64,000 bases of DNA, from positions 379,780 through 443,779 of the forward strand of contig NZ_SORX01000001.1 of assembly GCF_004405125.1 (NCBI RefSeq), written 5' to 3'. The DNA comes from Jeotgalibacillus salarius. Its GTDB lineage: Bacteria; Bacillota; Bacilli; Bacillales; Jeotgalibacillaceae. Position numbers and translations under genes: made by a program. The notes under the pieces were generated by a model. It was not told where the DNA came from and did not search any database. It worked only from the letters and a program-made list of their open reading frames with translations. Positions 8,922 to 18,048 of the stretch are shown piece after piece (the first letter of the stretch is position 1; the number at the start of each line of letters is the position of its first letter).

Positions 8922-9050
8922 TCCTTTTACAAAATGGAAAAAAAGATATGTGATTTCCAGTTCATAGTGGATTATCCATTACAATAACCTTCTTTCATTC
9001 TACAAGATGACAGAAATATTTCAATCATTTTTGAAGAAATAACGAGAAAT

Positions 9051-9159
9051 ACCTATGTTTTTTCGAGCTAAAGCGCGAAAAATGCGTAAATATAGGTGTT
9101 CTTAAGTTATTTCGTCATATTTTCGTAAACCTTTAGAAAAATGAAAAAATATTTTTCTA
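9051..9159. promoter_or_regulatory. Inverted repeats upstream of the S-layer promoter
   Basis: One structure pairs ACCTAT (9051) with ATAGGT (9092) around a nested TTTTTCG/CGAAAAA stem. A second is a perfect 9-bp inverted repeat, TAGAAAAAT/ATTTTTCTA (9134-9159). Both lie upstream of the main promoter in a gene-free stretch (8788-9293). They could be regulator sites, further promoters or leader structure; I cannot tell which. Confidence 0.45.
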
Positions 9160-9237
9160 TAAACCCTTTTTATGGCTGATCTATTAAACTTTTATCCTTT
9201 TAATAAAATATTCGTTAAATTCAAACAATAAATCAAA

Positions 9238-9271
9238 AAGAGACTGACGGCCTAGGCTTACGTCAGTCTCT
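9238..9271 (-). terminator. Intrinsic terminator of the SLH-transglycosylase gene
   Basis: GAGACTGACG and CGTCAGTCTC form a perfect stem. On the minus strand it is followed by TTTTTGA. Confidence 0.85.
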
Positions 9272-9293
9272 CTTCTTTTAAAACGTTTACATA

Positions 9294-10712
9294 TTAAGAA
9301 TTTTTCTCCATGAGTCTAATGGACCGTTCAAAGAATAGCGCGTACTGTCCACGTGTGACTGAATTCCATGGATTAAATGCGGTATTTTCATCTGCATTCG
9401 TAATTTCGTTATGAACAATAACCGCAATATCTTCATAAATTTGATCATCAGCGGATAGATCTTTAATGTTGATTACTTCATCAGGGATATCATAGACTGC
9501 CGCAAAAGAGCGGTTCAACATGCTCGCCATCTGTGAACGGTTAAGTGGTGACTCCGCATTCATTTGTCCGCCTCTTCCCATGATGCCGTGATATTCCATA
9601 ATGGCAAGATCTTCGTAACCTGGTGTATCAGGCGTAAGGTCTGGTGAGGTCACTTCATAGTTTTCAGGTTTCTCAAGGTCGAGTGCTCTGACGATCAGTG
9701 CTGCGGCATGTCTTCTCTGAAGCACATTGAATGGCCTGTATGTGCCATCTTCATAGCCGTTGATCACTTCTCTCTGCTGAAGATAAGCAACAGCCGTCTC
9801 AATTTCACCCGGGGAAAGGTCATTGAAAATCGTTAGCTCGTTCCCGAATTGCAGATTTGAACTTGCAATATATCCTTCACCAAAATTTCCTTTTACTTTA
9901 TAGAAGACATAATGATTTGCTTCTCCTGCAGCTTCAAAAGGACCATCAGTAATCTCAAGTGGTGTGTAATGATTTATTGAAGCAATTAATTGCCCGCCTG
10001 GCTCACTTCTTACATTAGACGTATCAAACCCTTCAAACTCATGATAGCTGTAGACGCTGCTTCCGGTCTCAGCCAGCTGCATAGCAGGTGTTTCTGTTGG
10101 CCATGTATAATCTCGGTCTGGAAAGCGCATGATCAGACGATCTTCATCTGTTTCACCATAGTTGATTTCAAGCTCTGGTGTTTCGCCTATGGAGATCACG
10201 CTATTATTGCGGATATAACTGAACACATCTTCCTGATAGGCATCATCATGTGTATTAGGGTCATTGATTTCACTCAGACCGTTATATGCCATTACAGCAA
10301 AGTACCATGATTCAATGTCCGTGTTCTCTCCATCATTTACAATAGGAAGATTCAGCGCTTTTTTACGAAGCAGGTGCTCAGCTGCCTGTTCGATATGATA
10401 GTCCACATCCTCTGCTATCCGTTCCATATCAATATCGAATCTCTCAATCTCCTGATCTGTGAAGGTCAGCTGCATTAAGCCGATTCCTCCATCATCTGAG
10501 ACAACCGGTGAGCCGTCTTCATCATAGTGATTAAAACCGCCGTTCTCTTTGTAGGCAATTGCCTTTAATACTTCAGGCGGAATTCCTTTTTCTATTCCTG
10601 TCTCTGTTAGCATCTGTTTAAATGCCTGTGCATCATTTTCTTCTGCGCTGGCACTTTGTGCACTCATGATTGAAATTGTCAGTGCTGCCGCTCCGATCCA
10701 TAATGTTTTCAT
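9294..10712 (-). CDS. SLH-anchored lytic transglycosylase-like protein
   Basis: The 472-aa product has a signal peptide ending A-S-A (residue 23). A lysozyme-like SLT domain follows (about residues 30-165), with the catalytic-glutamate motif A-Y-K-E-N (E56), G-L-M-Q-L-T and a later A-Y-N-G. A middle region (about 205-290) ends in an SH3-like segment, and three SLH domains lie at the C-terminus (about 297-470). It should be exported and bound to the wall polymer, where it would cleave or remodel peptidoglycan. It sits between the S-layer gene and secA2, with its own terminator, and is divergent from secA2. GGGGG precedes the ATG. The SLT match is by motif; the exact bond cut is not shown. Confidence 0.8.
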   Translation of the reverse strand: MKTLWIGAAALTISIMSAQSASAEENDAQAFKQMLTETGIEKGIPPEVLKAIAYKENGGFNHYDEDGSPVVSDDGGIGLMQLTFTDQEIERFDIDMERIAEDVDYHIEQAAEHLLRKKALNLPIVNDGENTDIESWYFAVMAYNGLSEINDPNTHDDAYQEDVFSYIRNNSVISIGETPELEINYGETDEDRLIMRFPDRDYTWPTETPAMQLAETGSSVYSYHEFEGFDTSNVRSEPGGQLIASINHYTPLEITDGPFEAAGEANHYVFYKVKGNFGEGYIASSNLQFGNELTIFNDLSPGEIETAVAYLQQREVINGYEDGTYRPFNVLQRRHAAALIVRALDLEKPENYEVTSPDLTPDTPGYEDLAIMEYHGIMGRGGQMNAESPLNRSQMASMLNRSFAAVYDIPDEVINIKDLSADDQIYEDIAVIVHNEITNADENTAFNPWNSVTRGQYALFFERSIRLMEKNS

Positions 10713-10861
10713 TGTGATCCCCCTTCTATTAATCTTTCATTGTTAACCATAACATATTTCCCATTTCTATCCAGTTAAAATGCCGAGAAATTAATGTAAC
10801 TGCCTACTCGTCATGATATACTGATAGCTGATGCAGTTTACAAGATTAAGGAGAGAATACC

Positions 10862-13240
10862 ATGATTTCTTTCATACAGAAGATAAAAAGCTCCGGTGAT
10901 GACCGGCAGCTGAAAAAATATAGAAAGCTGACTGAGCAGATTAATCTGCTTGAAGATCAGTTTGAACAATATAGTGATGATGAATTGAGAAATCAGACAT
11001 CAGTTTTTAAGGAACGGGTTGATCAGGGTGAGGCCCTGTCTTCGATACGGAGTGAAGCTTTTGCTGTTGTACGTGAAGCTTCAAAACGTGTACTTGGTAT
11101 GCGCCATTTTGATGTGCAGATGATCGGCGGACTTGCACTGTCAGACAGTAACATTGCTGAAATGCCAACAGGCGAAGGTAAAACGCTTGTTGCTTCCCTT
11201 CCGAGTTATCTTCATGCACTTGAAGGTAAAGGCGTGCACGTCATTACAGTAAATGAATACCTGGCGAGACGTGACCGCGATCTGATTGGACAGGTACACG
11301 AATTTCTCGGGCTGGATGTCAGTCTTAATATCCCGGGACTTGAGCCTGACCGGAAGAGAATGGCGTATGCAGCTGATATTACATATGGAATCGGCAGTGA
11401 ATTCGGGTTTGATTATTTGCGGGACAACATGGTCTATGAAACCGGGCAGCGTGTCCAGCGGCCTCTTCACTTCGCCATTATAGATGAAGCAGACAGCGTA
11501 TTAATCGATGAGGCAAAAACACCGCTCATTATTGCCGGAAAAGACGGCGTCAGTACAGACCTGAGTAATTTATGTGCACGCATTGTAAAGCATTTTGAAG
11601 AGGGCCGTGAATTTCACTATGACCTCGAGACCAAAACGACAAACCTGACAGAAGAAGGTATATCAAGCATTGAACGCGGATTTGATATTGATAACCTGTA
11701 TGAGCTTGAGCACCAGACACTTTATCATTATGTGATTCAAGCGCTGCGTGCACGGGTAATGTTTCAGCGTGATGTTGATTACATCATTAAAGATGGCAAA
11801 GTCTTGCTCGTCGATATGTTCACTGGACGCCCGATGGAAGGCCGGTCATTAAGTAACGGACTTCATCAGGCAATTGAAGCAAAAGAAGGGCTCGAAGTAA
11901 CTGAGGAAAACAAAACGCAGGCATCTATCACAATACAGAATTACTTCCGCCGTTATCACCAGCTTGCGGGCATGACCGGTACAGCAAAAACCGAACAGAA
12001 AGAACTGCGTGACATTTATAACCTCGGTGTTGTGCAAGTGCCGACCAATCAGCCGATTGCACGGACTGATAAAGCAGACCGGATCTATGAAACGATTGAA
12101 CAAAAATATAAAGCTGCTGCTGACCGGGTTGAAGAACTTCACAATGAAGGAAGACCAATTTTAATCGGGACAACTTCCATTATTCAGTCTGAACTGGTTT
12201 CAGGAGAACTGAAAAAACGCGGATTGTCTCATGAGATCCTGAATGCAAAGAGTCTTGAACAGGAAGTGCGCCTCATTTCACTTGCCGGCCAGAAAAATGC
12301 GATAACAGTAGCGACGAACATGGCAGGCCGTGGAACGGATATTGTCCTGGGTGAAGGTGTCCGCGAGCTCGGCGGGTTATATGTGATCGGTACAGAACGC
12401 CACGAATCACGACGGATTGACAATCAGCTCAAAGGACGTTCCGGACGTCAGGGTGATCCGGGTACATCAGAGTTCTTTATTTCACTCGATGATGAAATGT
12501 ACCGCCGCTTTGCACCGGAAGAGCGTGAGAAACTGAAGAAAAATATATCCAGTGATAAAAATGGTGAAGTGAAAAGTAAAAAAGCAAGGGAGTTTGTAGA
12601 TCGTGTACAGCGGATTTGTGAAGGATCTAACTTCTCGATTCGTGAATATAACCTGAAGCTTGATGATGTACTTGGTATTCAGCGGGCGACAATCTATGAC
12701 CTGCGTGATAAATTACTTGAACGCGACGCTGTTCATCCGATTTTGAAAAATATTATCTCATCACACACGACAGAAGAAGTCCGCCTGCGCTGTCCTGAGG
12801 ATGAGCCTGACGAGACATGGGATCTGGATAAAATGAAAGAGAACTTGACACTAATCGTGCCGACAGGAGACTTTTCATTTATTAATGAGGATACACCGCT
12901 TAAGCGTATTAAAGAGTCTGTCAAGGAACAGACCGATTCATATGTCGTGCTTGTTGATGAACATTTGCAACAGGAGCAATTTTCAGAACAGCTGAGAAGG
13001 TTTCTGCTGAGCCGCACAGATCATTACTGGCTGCGTCACATTGATGCGATGGATCGCCTGAAAGAAGGCGTAGGACTGAGAAGTTATTCTCAGGAAGATC
13101 CGATGAGACAGTATCAGAGAGAAGGCCTTGAGCTGTTTTCTATGATGCATTATCAGCTGGAACAGGATGTCAGCAGACAAACTGCACAGCTGATCCATAA
13201 GATTGAGACCACGAAGAAGAACGGAGTGAAACTGAAATGA
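10862..13240 (+). CDS. secA2: Accessory Sec translocase ATPase SecA2
   Basis: At 792 aa it is shorter than the housekeeping SecA and lacks the C-terminal Cys-rich zinc-binding tail. The DEAD motor motifs are present: Walker A M-P-T-G-E-G-K-T (residues 101-108), Walker B I-I-D-E-A-D-S-V, and the second RecA domain motif M-A-G-R-G-T-D-I. Accessory SecA2 ATPases export a small set of substrates; in Bacillus anthracis SecA2 with SlaP exports the S-layer proteins. The next gene is slaP, overlapping by 4 nt, and the S-layer gene is 2 kb away, so the same role is likely here. The start follows AGGAGAG. Confidence 0.92.
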   Translation: MISFIQKIKSSGDDRQLKKYRKLTEQINLLEDQFEQYSDDELRNQTSVFKERVDQGEALSSIRSEAFAVVREASKRVLGMRHFDVQMIGGLALSDSNIAEMPTGEGKTLVASLPSYLHALEGKGVHVITVNEYLARRDRDLIGQVHEFLGLDVSLNIPGLEPDRKRMAYAADITYGIGSEFGFDYLRDNMVYETGQRVQRPLHFAIIDEADSVLIDEAKTPLIIAGKDGVSTDLSNLCARIVKHFEEGREFHYDLETKTTNLTEEGISSIERGFDIDNLYELEHQTLYHYVIQALRARVMFQRDVDYIIKDGKVLLVDMFTGRPMEGRSLSNGLHQAIEAKEGLEVTEENKTQASITIQNYFRRYHQLAGMTGTAKTEQKELRDIYNLGVVQVPTNQPIARTDKADRIYETIEQKYKAAADRVEELHNEGRPILIGTTSIIQSELVSGELKKRGLSHEILNAKSLEQEVRLISLAGQKNAITVATNMAGRGTDIVLGEGVRELGGLYVIGTERHESRRIDNQLKGRSGRQGDPGTSEFFISLDDEMYRRFAPEEREKLKKNISSDKNGEVKSKKAREFVDRVQRICEGSNFSIREYNLKLDDVLGIQRATIYDLRDKLLERDAVHPILKNIISSHTTEEVRLRCPEDEPDETWDLDKMKENLTLIVPTGDFSFINEDTPLKRIKESVKEQTDSYVVLVDEHLQQEQFSEQLRRFLLSRTDHYWLRHIDAMDRLKEGVGLRSYSQEDPMRQYQREGLELFSMMHYQLEQDVSRQTAQLIHKIETTKKNGVKLK

Positions 13241-14136
13241 GCTGGCTGAAAAAATTTACGCGTAATAAAAAAAGAGAAGGTAAGGATCACGCTGTTTCTT
13301 CGAATGAAGTCGTTGAACATACAGAAGCGCCTGGTGAAGAAGAGGTCAATACTACCCTTTCTCTTCATCCGGGTTCAAGAGTAAATGACGAGGAAAAATA
13401 TTATTACCAGTTCCTGAATAAAGAACTGTCACCTTTAAAACGGAATCAGCTTTCCCTTTCAGGCATCAGTCTTGAACAAGATGAAAAGAGCGGCGCTGTA
13501 GCAGTGACTGCGTTTGTCAGATCAAGCCTGAAAAAGCCGATTACACTCGGCAAAACCTTCCTATTATTATTGAGTCCTGAAGGAGAACGTCTGGCGCGTA
13601 AGGAGTTTGATCTTGCTGCATTGGGAGAGCTTCCTGCAGAAAGCAGCCGTCCATGGCAGTTCTTATTTGAAAAGGGTTCTGTAGAAAAAACTGATATACC
13701 TTCGGAAGACTGGCAGCTCGCTTTCGAACTAAAGCCAAAGGAAGTGCCTCACAGATTAGAGCTTGATGAAAAATGGGAACAGTCACTTGCAGTGGAAGAA
13801 CAGGAAAAACTGGCTTCTTTCGTAAATCAGGCTGAAGCGCCAAAACCGGGAGAAGTGAATTTCCTGGGTCTTCAGCAGTCACGTAAGGAAGATGGCAGTT
13901 TGCATGTTACACTGCTGATTCGTAATGGAAGTCAGAAAAACATTCAGCTCGAACAGCTGCCGCTTGTGATTGAAGATGCAAAAGGTGACATTGTTGCACA
14001 AGGCGGGTTCAAGCTCGCACCTCTTTCGGTTTCAGCGAACACAAGTAAGCCCTGGACGTTTATCTTCCCTGCTGAAATGATTAAGAAACAGGATGCTGAC
14101 TTTAGCAGATGGAAAGCCTATCCACCGAAGAAATAA
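13237..14136 (+). CDS. slaP: Accessory Sec S-layer assembly protein SlaP
   Basis: The 299-aa cytoplasmic protein has a charged N-terminus and two tandem SLAP-type beta-rich repeats (about residues 62-160 and 165-292). Each has a V-x-V-T-x-x-x-R/I-x-x-S core and ends S-x-P-W-x-F-x-F. SlaP works with SecA2 to move S-layer proteins across the membrane in the B. anthracis group. The ATG overlaps the secA2 stop (ATGA), so the genes are translationally coupled. A strong terminator follows. Confidence 0.88.
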   Translation: MSWLKKFTRNKKREGKDHAVSSNEVVEHTEAPGEEEVNTTLSLHPGSRVNDEEKYYYQFLNKELSPLKRNQLSLSGISLEQDEKSGAVAVTAFVRSSLKKPITLGKTFLLLLSPEGERLARKEFDLAALGELPAESSRPWQFLFEKGSVEKTDIPSEDWQLAFELKPKEVPHRLELDEKWEQSLAVEEQEKLASFVNQAEAPKPGEVNFLGLQQSRKEDGSLHVTLLIRNGSQKNIQLEQLPLVIEDAKGDIVAQGGFKLAPLSVSANTSKPWTFIFPAEMIKKQDADFSRWKAYPPKK

Positions 14137-14142
14137 TCGTAA

Positions 14143-14172
14143 AACCCGTTCAGTTTGGGGACTGAACGGGTT
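14143..14172 (+). terminator. Terminator of secA2-slaP
   Basis: AACCCGTTCAGT and ACTGAACGGGTT form a perfect 12-bp stem around a 6-nt loop. A run of T follows. Confidence 0.9.
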
Positions 14173-14411
14173 TTTTTATGTGCTGGTTTCACGCAGGGGT
14201 GACTTGGGGAACCGGCGGAATCCCTTCATTTATGTACTAATACCATCCTATTGCAATATGAGCTCGTGATTTCAATCAGCAGTATTTCAGATGGACTTGA
14301 TCCCGGCAGCACCGCCTGTTTATTCCACACTAACGTACATCTTTCCATCACCTTCCGTACAAGTGACCCACAGTAAAATCCTATTTCACAAGAGAATGAA
14401 AAGCATAAAAA

Positions 14412-14436
14412 AGCACTCCGCCTCAGGCGAAGTGCT
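14412..14436 (-). terminator. Terminator of the surface-glycan operon
   Basis: AGCACT and AGTGCT, extended by an inner CGCC/GGCG, form the stem. On the minus strand it is followed by TTTTTTATG. It lies about 100 nt past the polymerase gene, in the otherwise featureless gap 14173-14538. Confidence 0.75.
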
Positions 14437-14538
14437 CCCGGCCACCAACCAGCCGTTGTTATATATAATAGAGGAATTTTTAACTTCCCCATAATCTTAA
14501 CACTTAAAGTAAATTTTCACAATCTATCATTTTAGTAA

Positions 14539-15798
14539 TTATAGATATTTTCTTTCTAACATGGCACTTAAAAGAGCAAAACCAATCATAAGCACAAAAA
14601 TCAGATCAAGTAATCCTGTATGCAAAGAAATGGTAAACACCGTTAAAACAAATGCATAACTGATTGCCTGATACGATCTGTTCCCCATTTGCTGCATCTG
14701 ATTATATAACACAGTAATCAGCAAACCGATTATTCCGAATCCGACAATGATTCCTGCGTAACCGAAATCAGCAAAGAACTGACCAAAAAGTGTCGGTGTT
14801 GTCGTCCGTCCTGGACGTGTAATGTAAATCCCCTCTTCTACTGTCAGGGAATTTGCGATTTCAGACACTCTCATACGCGGGGATGTCTGCTCACCCGGCA
14901 GCACCGGACTGAATATACCTTCATGAATTTCCCCAAGAAGATGCCCTTCTTCGTCCGTATATTCCATGATTTTGCTCAGGACAACATGTCCTGTAACACT
15001 CTCATTATTTAGTGCTCTAATCACTGCCGGTGTTTCTTCCATTCTCGCTCTGAGCATTTCATTCCGTTCTTCAATCTGATCAACATTTAACTCATCTGAA
15101 ATCTCGGGAAGCTCTCTGCTGTTGAAAGGATTGTCAGGATCTTCTGTTGCGAATCGATAAAATCCGAACATCGAAAATGCCAGCCCCACAATAACAAGTG
15201 CACCGATGAACCAGGTGAATTTAATCTGTCTGACCATGTAATGAAATATGATAATGGCTGTAAACAGCATAATCACAAGCGGTGTGCGGTAGCCCATGAC
15301 TACGAACAACCCCGCAAGGACAGCAAACAGCAGGATAAAAATGCCGACTTTCTTTTCTTTGACCAGGAAGAACCAGCTGATCAGAAATAATCCTGAGTAC
15401 CAGAGCAGTGCACTCAGAAAATTCAGCTTTGGATCAAGCGACCTTCTCGCCGCTTCATCACTAATGCCGATTTGTCCTGAGCCGATCATAATGATGTAGG
15501 CAATCAGTCCGAGCCATGCAAGTCCGAATAACAGCCAGATGCTTTTACCTTTTAATTTTTCAGGCACGGTGATATTGAAGCGCCAGTTCTTGCTTCTGAC
15601 AACCCAGACCATCAGCCAATAGGAAGCGAGGCCGGACAGAATCACCGGGACGATAGAATAAGTTAACCCAAAATAATCAAAGCGTCCAAAGTCGAACAGA
15701 CTTGTACCAAAGTAGAGCAGAACGACAAACGGAAAGAACAGGTACGGTGAAAACACATCAATTTTATTTAATTCCTGAAGTGCGTGTCTGAATTTCAT
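14539..15798 (-). CDS. Wzy-like oligosaccharide repeat-unit polymerase
   Basis: The 419-aa integral membrane protein has about ten hydrophobic helices and one large extracytoplasmic loop (about residues 215-345), the layout of O-antigen/capsule polymerases. It would join lipid-linked repeat units outside the membrane. Its start overlaps the flippase stop (ATGA), and it is the last gene of the operon. Polymerases of this class are too divergent to assign a linkage from sequence. Confidence 0.75.
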   Translation of the reverse strand: MKFRHALQELNKIDVFSPYLFFPFVVLLYFGTSLFDFGRFDYFGLTYSIVPVILSGLASYWLMVWVVRSKNWRFNITVPEKLKGKSIWLLFGLAWLGLIAYIIMIGSGQIGISDEAARRSLDPKLNFLSALLWYSGLFLISWFFLVKEKKVGIFILLFAVLAGLFVVMGYRTPLVIMLFTAIIIFHYMVRQIKFTWFIGALVIVGLAFSMFGFYRFATEDPDNPFNSRELPEISDELNVDQIEERNEMLRARMEETPAVIRALNNESVTGHVVLSKIMEYTDEEGHLLGEIHEGIFSPVLPGEQTSPRMRVSEIANSLTVEEGIYITRPGRTTTPTLFGQFFADFGYAGIIVGFGIIGLLITVLYNQMQQMGNRSYQAISYAFVLTVFTISLHTGLLDLIFVLMIGFALLSAMLERKYL

Positions 15799-17312
15799 CC
15801 TCTGTTCCCTCCCCTTGCAATCAGCTCTTTAAATGGCTGGCTTTTTAGTAAATATAATCCTGCAGCGTATACGATGATGCCTGAAACGCCGATAATTGCG
15901 AGATATAGTATAATCGGCAGCGACGGAATCGCTGTCTGTTGGAGACCGATCAGTACGGCTGTCATCACCGAGCCTGCAATGAGTACCTTCAGCATATTCC
16001 AGCCGATCATCTTCAGATCAAACCCACCTGTAATCTTATACAGCGTTGTAAATGTCATAATACTGTACAACATGCCGACAACGGATGAAGCAAGTGCCAG
16101 CCCAACTGCTCCAAAAAGGCTTGAGAACCACCAGTTAAAAATGATGTTCAGCACAATGGAAATCAGTCCGATGCGGAGGATATAATGTCCTTTTGACATC
16201 GTGTAAAAGCCTTTGGCAATCACGGCCTGGATACTGTAAAACAAAACTGACCCAACATAGAAAATTGCATATGTACTCGTATCAGCTGTTGCGGCTGCGT
16301 CAAACTGTCCTCTCTCGAAGAAAATCTTCACAAGCGGCTCCATCACAAGAATCATACCGGCGATCGTCGGTATCAGGAACATAAACATAAAGATTAGTCC
16401 CTTTTCGATTCCACCTTTAAACTGATCCATCTTTTTATCGGCATAAGCTGATGCAATTAAAGGAAATACCAGTGTTGCGATCGTGACCCCGAAAATCGCC
16501 TGTGGAATATTAACGAGTCTGAAAGCATAGTTCAGATTCGAGACAACGCCTGTTTCCATTTGAGCAGAAAAGATTGAATCGACTGTCAGGTTGATCTGCC
16601 CAATGGCGATCGTTAATCCTACCGGCAGGAAGATCAGGTAAAAAGCCTTCACTTCTTTGCGGTCAATCTTCTGCTTCCACGCCATAAAGCGCTTTGGCTT
16701 CAGGTAGACCAGCTTAATTAAAAATGAGATTACCGTTCCGATTAGATAACCGATTGGTACGGCGTAAATTTCAAGCTGCTGATAGAACAGGAATGAAAAG
16801 CCGATCATCACGAGCACAACAACCGTTTGTGAAAATGTTGAAAATGAAAACTTTTTCTGTGAGTCAAAAAATCCCTCATATACAGCATTCATGCCGACAA
16901 ATATGATCGCAACGAAATAAATAATTGCGGTCCACGTGGCAATCTCAAAACCGTCTTCATAGCGTCCGAACTCCGGATACAGAAGCCTCATAAGGAACGG
17001 CGATACGATAATCCCGATGATTGAAATTCCGATGGTAATCCAGAACGTACCTTTGACAACGTTTGTAAGGTGTGAAAAGCCCCTGCCTTCACGGTCGAAC
17101 TTGTAATAGCTCGGCAGGAATGCATCCTTCATACCTGTAAGCATAAAAAGAACGATGGCATTTGGAATGGTCATCGCGGCAAAATAAATATCTGACTGCC
17201 CGGAAGCACCAAACAGCCCCGCGATCGTCATGTCACGGAGCATGCTTGAGAACTTTAACAGCAGTGTTGAAAATAAAAACAAGATACTGGCTACTTTAAA
17301 TTTAGACATCAT
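15795..17312 (-). CDS. murJ: MurJ/MviN-family lipid-linked oligosaccharide flippase
   Basis: The 505-aa protein has about 14 transmembrane helices and belongs to the MOP superfamily, MurJ/MviN branch, as shown by the N-terminal D-M-x-I-A-G-L-F-G-A-S-G-Q-S-D stretch typical of the group. It would move lipid-linked precursors across the membrane. Its place between a glycosyltransferase and a Wzy-like polymerase suggests the cargo is the repeat unit of this cluster, not lipid II. The housekeeping role cannot be excluded. Confidence 0.8.
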   Translation of the reverse strand: MMSKFKVASILFLFSTLLLKFSSMLRDMTIAGLFGASGQSDIYFAAMTIPNAIVLFMLTGMKDAFLPSYYKFDREGRGFSHLTNVVKGTFWITIGISIIGIIVSPFLMRLLYPEFGRYEDGFEIATWTAIIYFVAIIFVGMNAVYEGFFDSQKKFSFSTFSQTVVVLVMIGFSFLFYQQLEIYAVPIGYLIGTVISFLIKLVYLKPKRFMAWKQKIDRKEVKAFYLIFLPVGLTIAIGQINLTVDSIFSAQMETGVVSNLNYAFRLVNIPQAIFGVTIATLVFPLIASAYADKKMDQFKGGIEKGLIFMFMFLIPTIAGMILVMEPLVKIFFERGQFDAAATADTSTYAIFYVGSVLFYSIQAVIAKGFYTMSKGHYILRIGLISIVLNIIFNWWFSSLFGAVGLALASSVVGMLYSIMTFTTLYKITGGFDLKMIGWNMLKVLIAGSVMTAVLIGLQQTAIPSLPIILYLAIIGVSGIIVYAAGLYLLKSQPFKELIARGGNRG

Positions 17313-17319
17313 ATGCTCC

Positions 17320-18027
17320 TTACTTCTTCAGTACTGAGAGCAGGAATTTCGGAAGAATCATTTGTCTTTTAATTCGTTTTGGTTCTTTTAACAAACGGTA
17401 AAACCATTCAAGCCCAAGACGCTGGAATCCTTCAGGCGCACGCTTAATTCTGCCCGAGAGAACATCGAATGAACCGCCTACTCCCTGGAAGATGTGCGGA
17501 TACAGTTCCTGCATATGATCCACGATGAAGTACTCCTGTGCAGGACTGCCCATCGCAACGAATAATATATCAGGCTTTGCGTCATTAATTGTCTGCTTAA
17601 TGACTTCAGGGTCTTTTTCATAACCATTCAATGTCCCTGCAATTTGTATACCCGGATAAAGTCTTTCAAGACCGGCCTTCGCTTCTTCAGCTACACCGGG
17701 CTTTGCTCCAAACAGAAAGACACTTTTTTGGCGTTTAACGGATTCTTCACTAATCCGCATCATCATATCAATGCCGGTTACACGACTTTTGATCCTGCCG
17801 CCTTTCAATCTGGAGGCAAGAATCACACCAATGCCATCCGGAATCTGAAAGTCAGCGCGGTTCAGCAGATTCCTGAGTGCTGTATCCTGCTGTGCTTTCA
17901 TGATTTTTTCCGGATTGATTGCGACAATGAATGAATTTTGCTGTTCTTCAAGTCTATTATAGAGTGCGTTGATCAGCTCATCGTAATTCAGAGGACTGAC
18001 ATCGACTCCGAGATAATTTTCCTTCAT
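17320..18027 (-). CDS. WecG/TagA/CpsF family glycosyltransferase
   Basis: The 235-aa protein matches the GT26 family. P-E-K-I-M-K-A near the N-terminus, D-G-I-G-V, and the L-F-G-A-K-P-G-V nucleotide-sugar region are visible, as is the G-S-P-x-Q-E motif. Members add N-acetylmannosamine (TagA) or ManNAc-uronic acid (WecG) to a lipid-linked GlcNAc. The UDP-ManNAc dehydrogenase gene next upstream favours a ManNAcA donor. The protein is peripheral to the membrane. Spacing to murJ is 7 nt, so the genes are co-transcribed. Confidence 0.85.
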   Translation of the reverse strand: MKENYLGVDVSPLNYDELINALYNRLEEQQNSFIVAINPEKIMKAQQDTALRNLLNRADFQIPDGIGVILASRLKGGRIKSRVTGIDMMMRISEESVKRQKSVFLFGAKPGVAEEAKAGLERLYPGIQIAGTLNGYEKDPEVIKQTINDAKPDILFVAMGSPAQEYFIVDHMQELYPHIFQGVGGSFDVLSGRIKRAPEGFQRLGLEWFYRLLKEPKRIKRQMILPKFLLSVLKK

Positions 18028-18048
18028 GTCATCTCACCTATCCCACTC

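Noticed and set aside
10862-13240. Possibility that this is the housekeeping SecA
   Set aside because: The protein is about 50 residues short, lacks the C-terminal zinc-binding Cys motif and is coupled to slaP, all features of SecA2.
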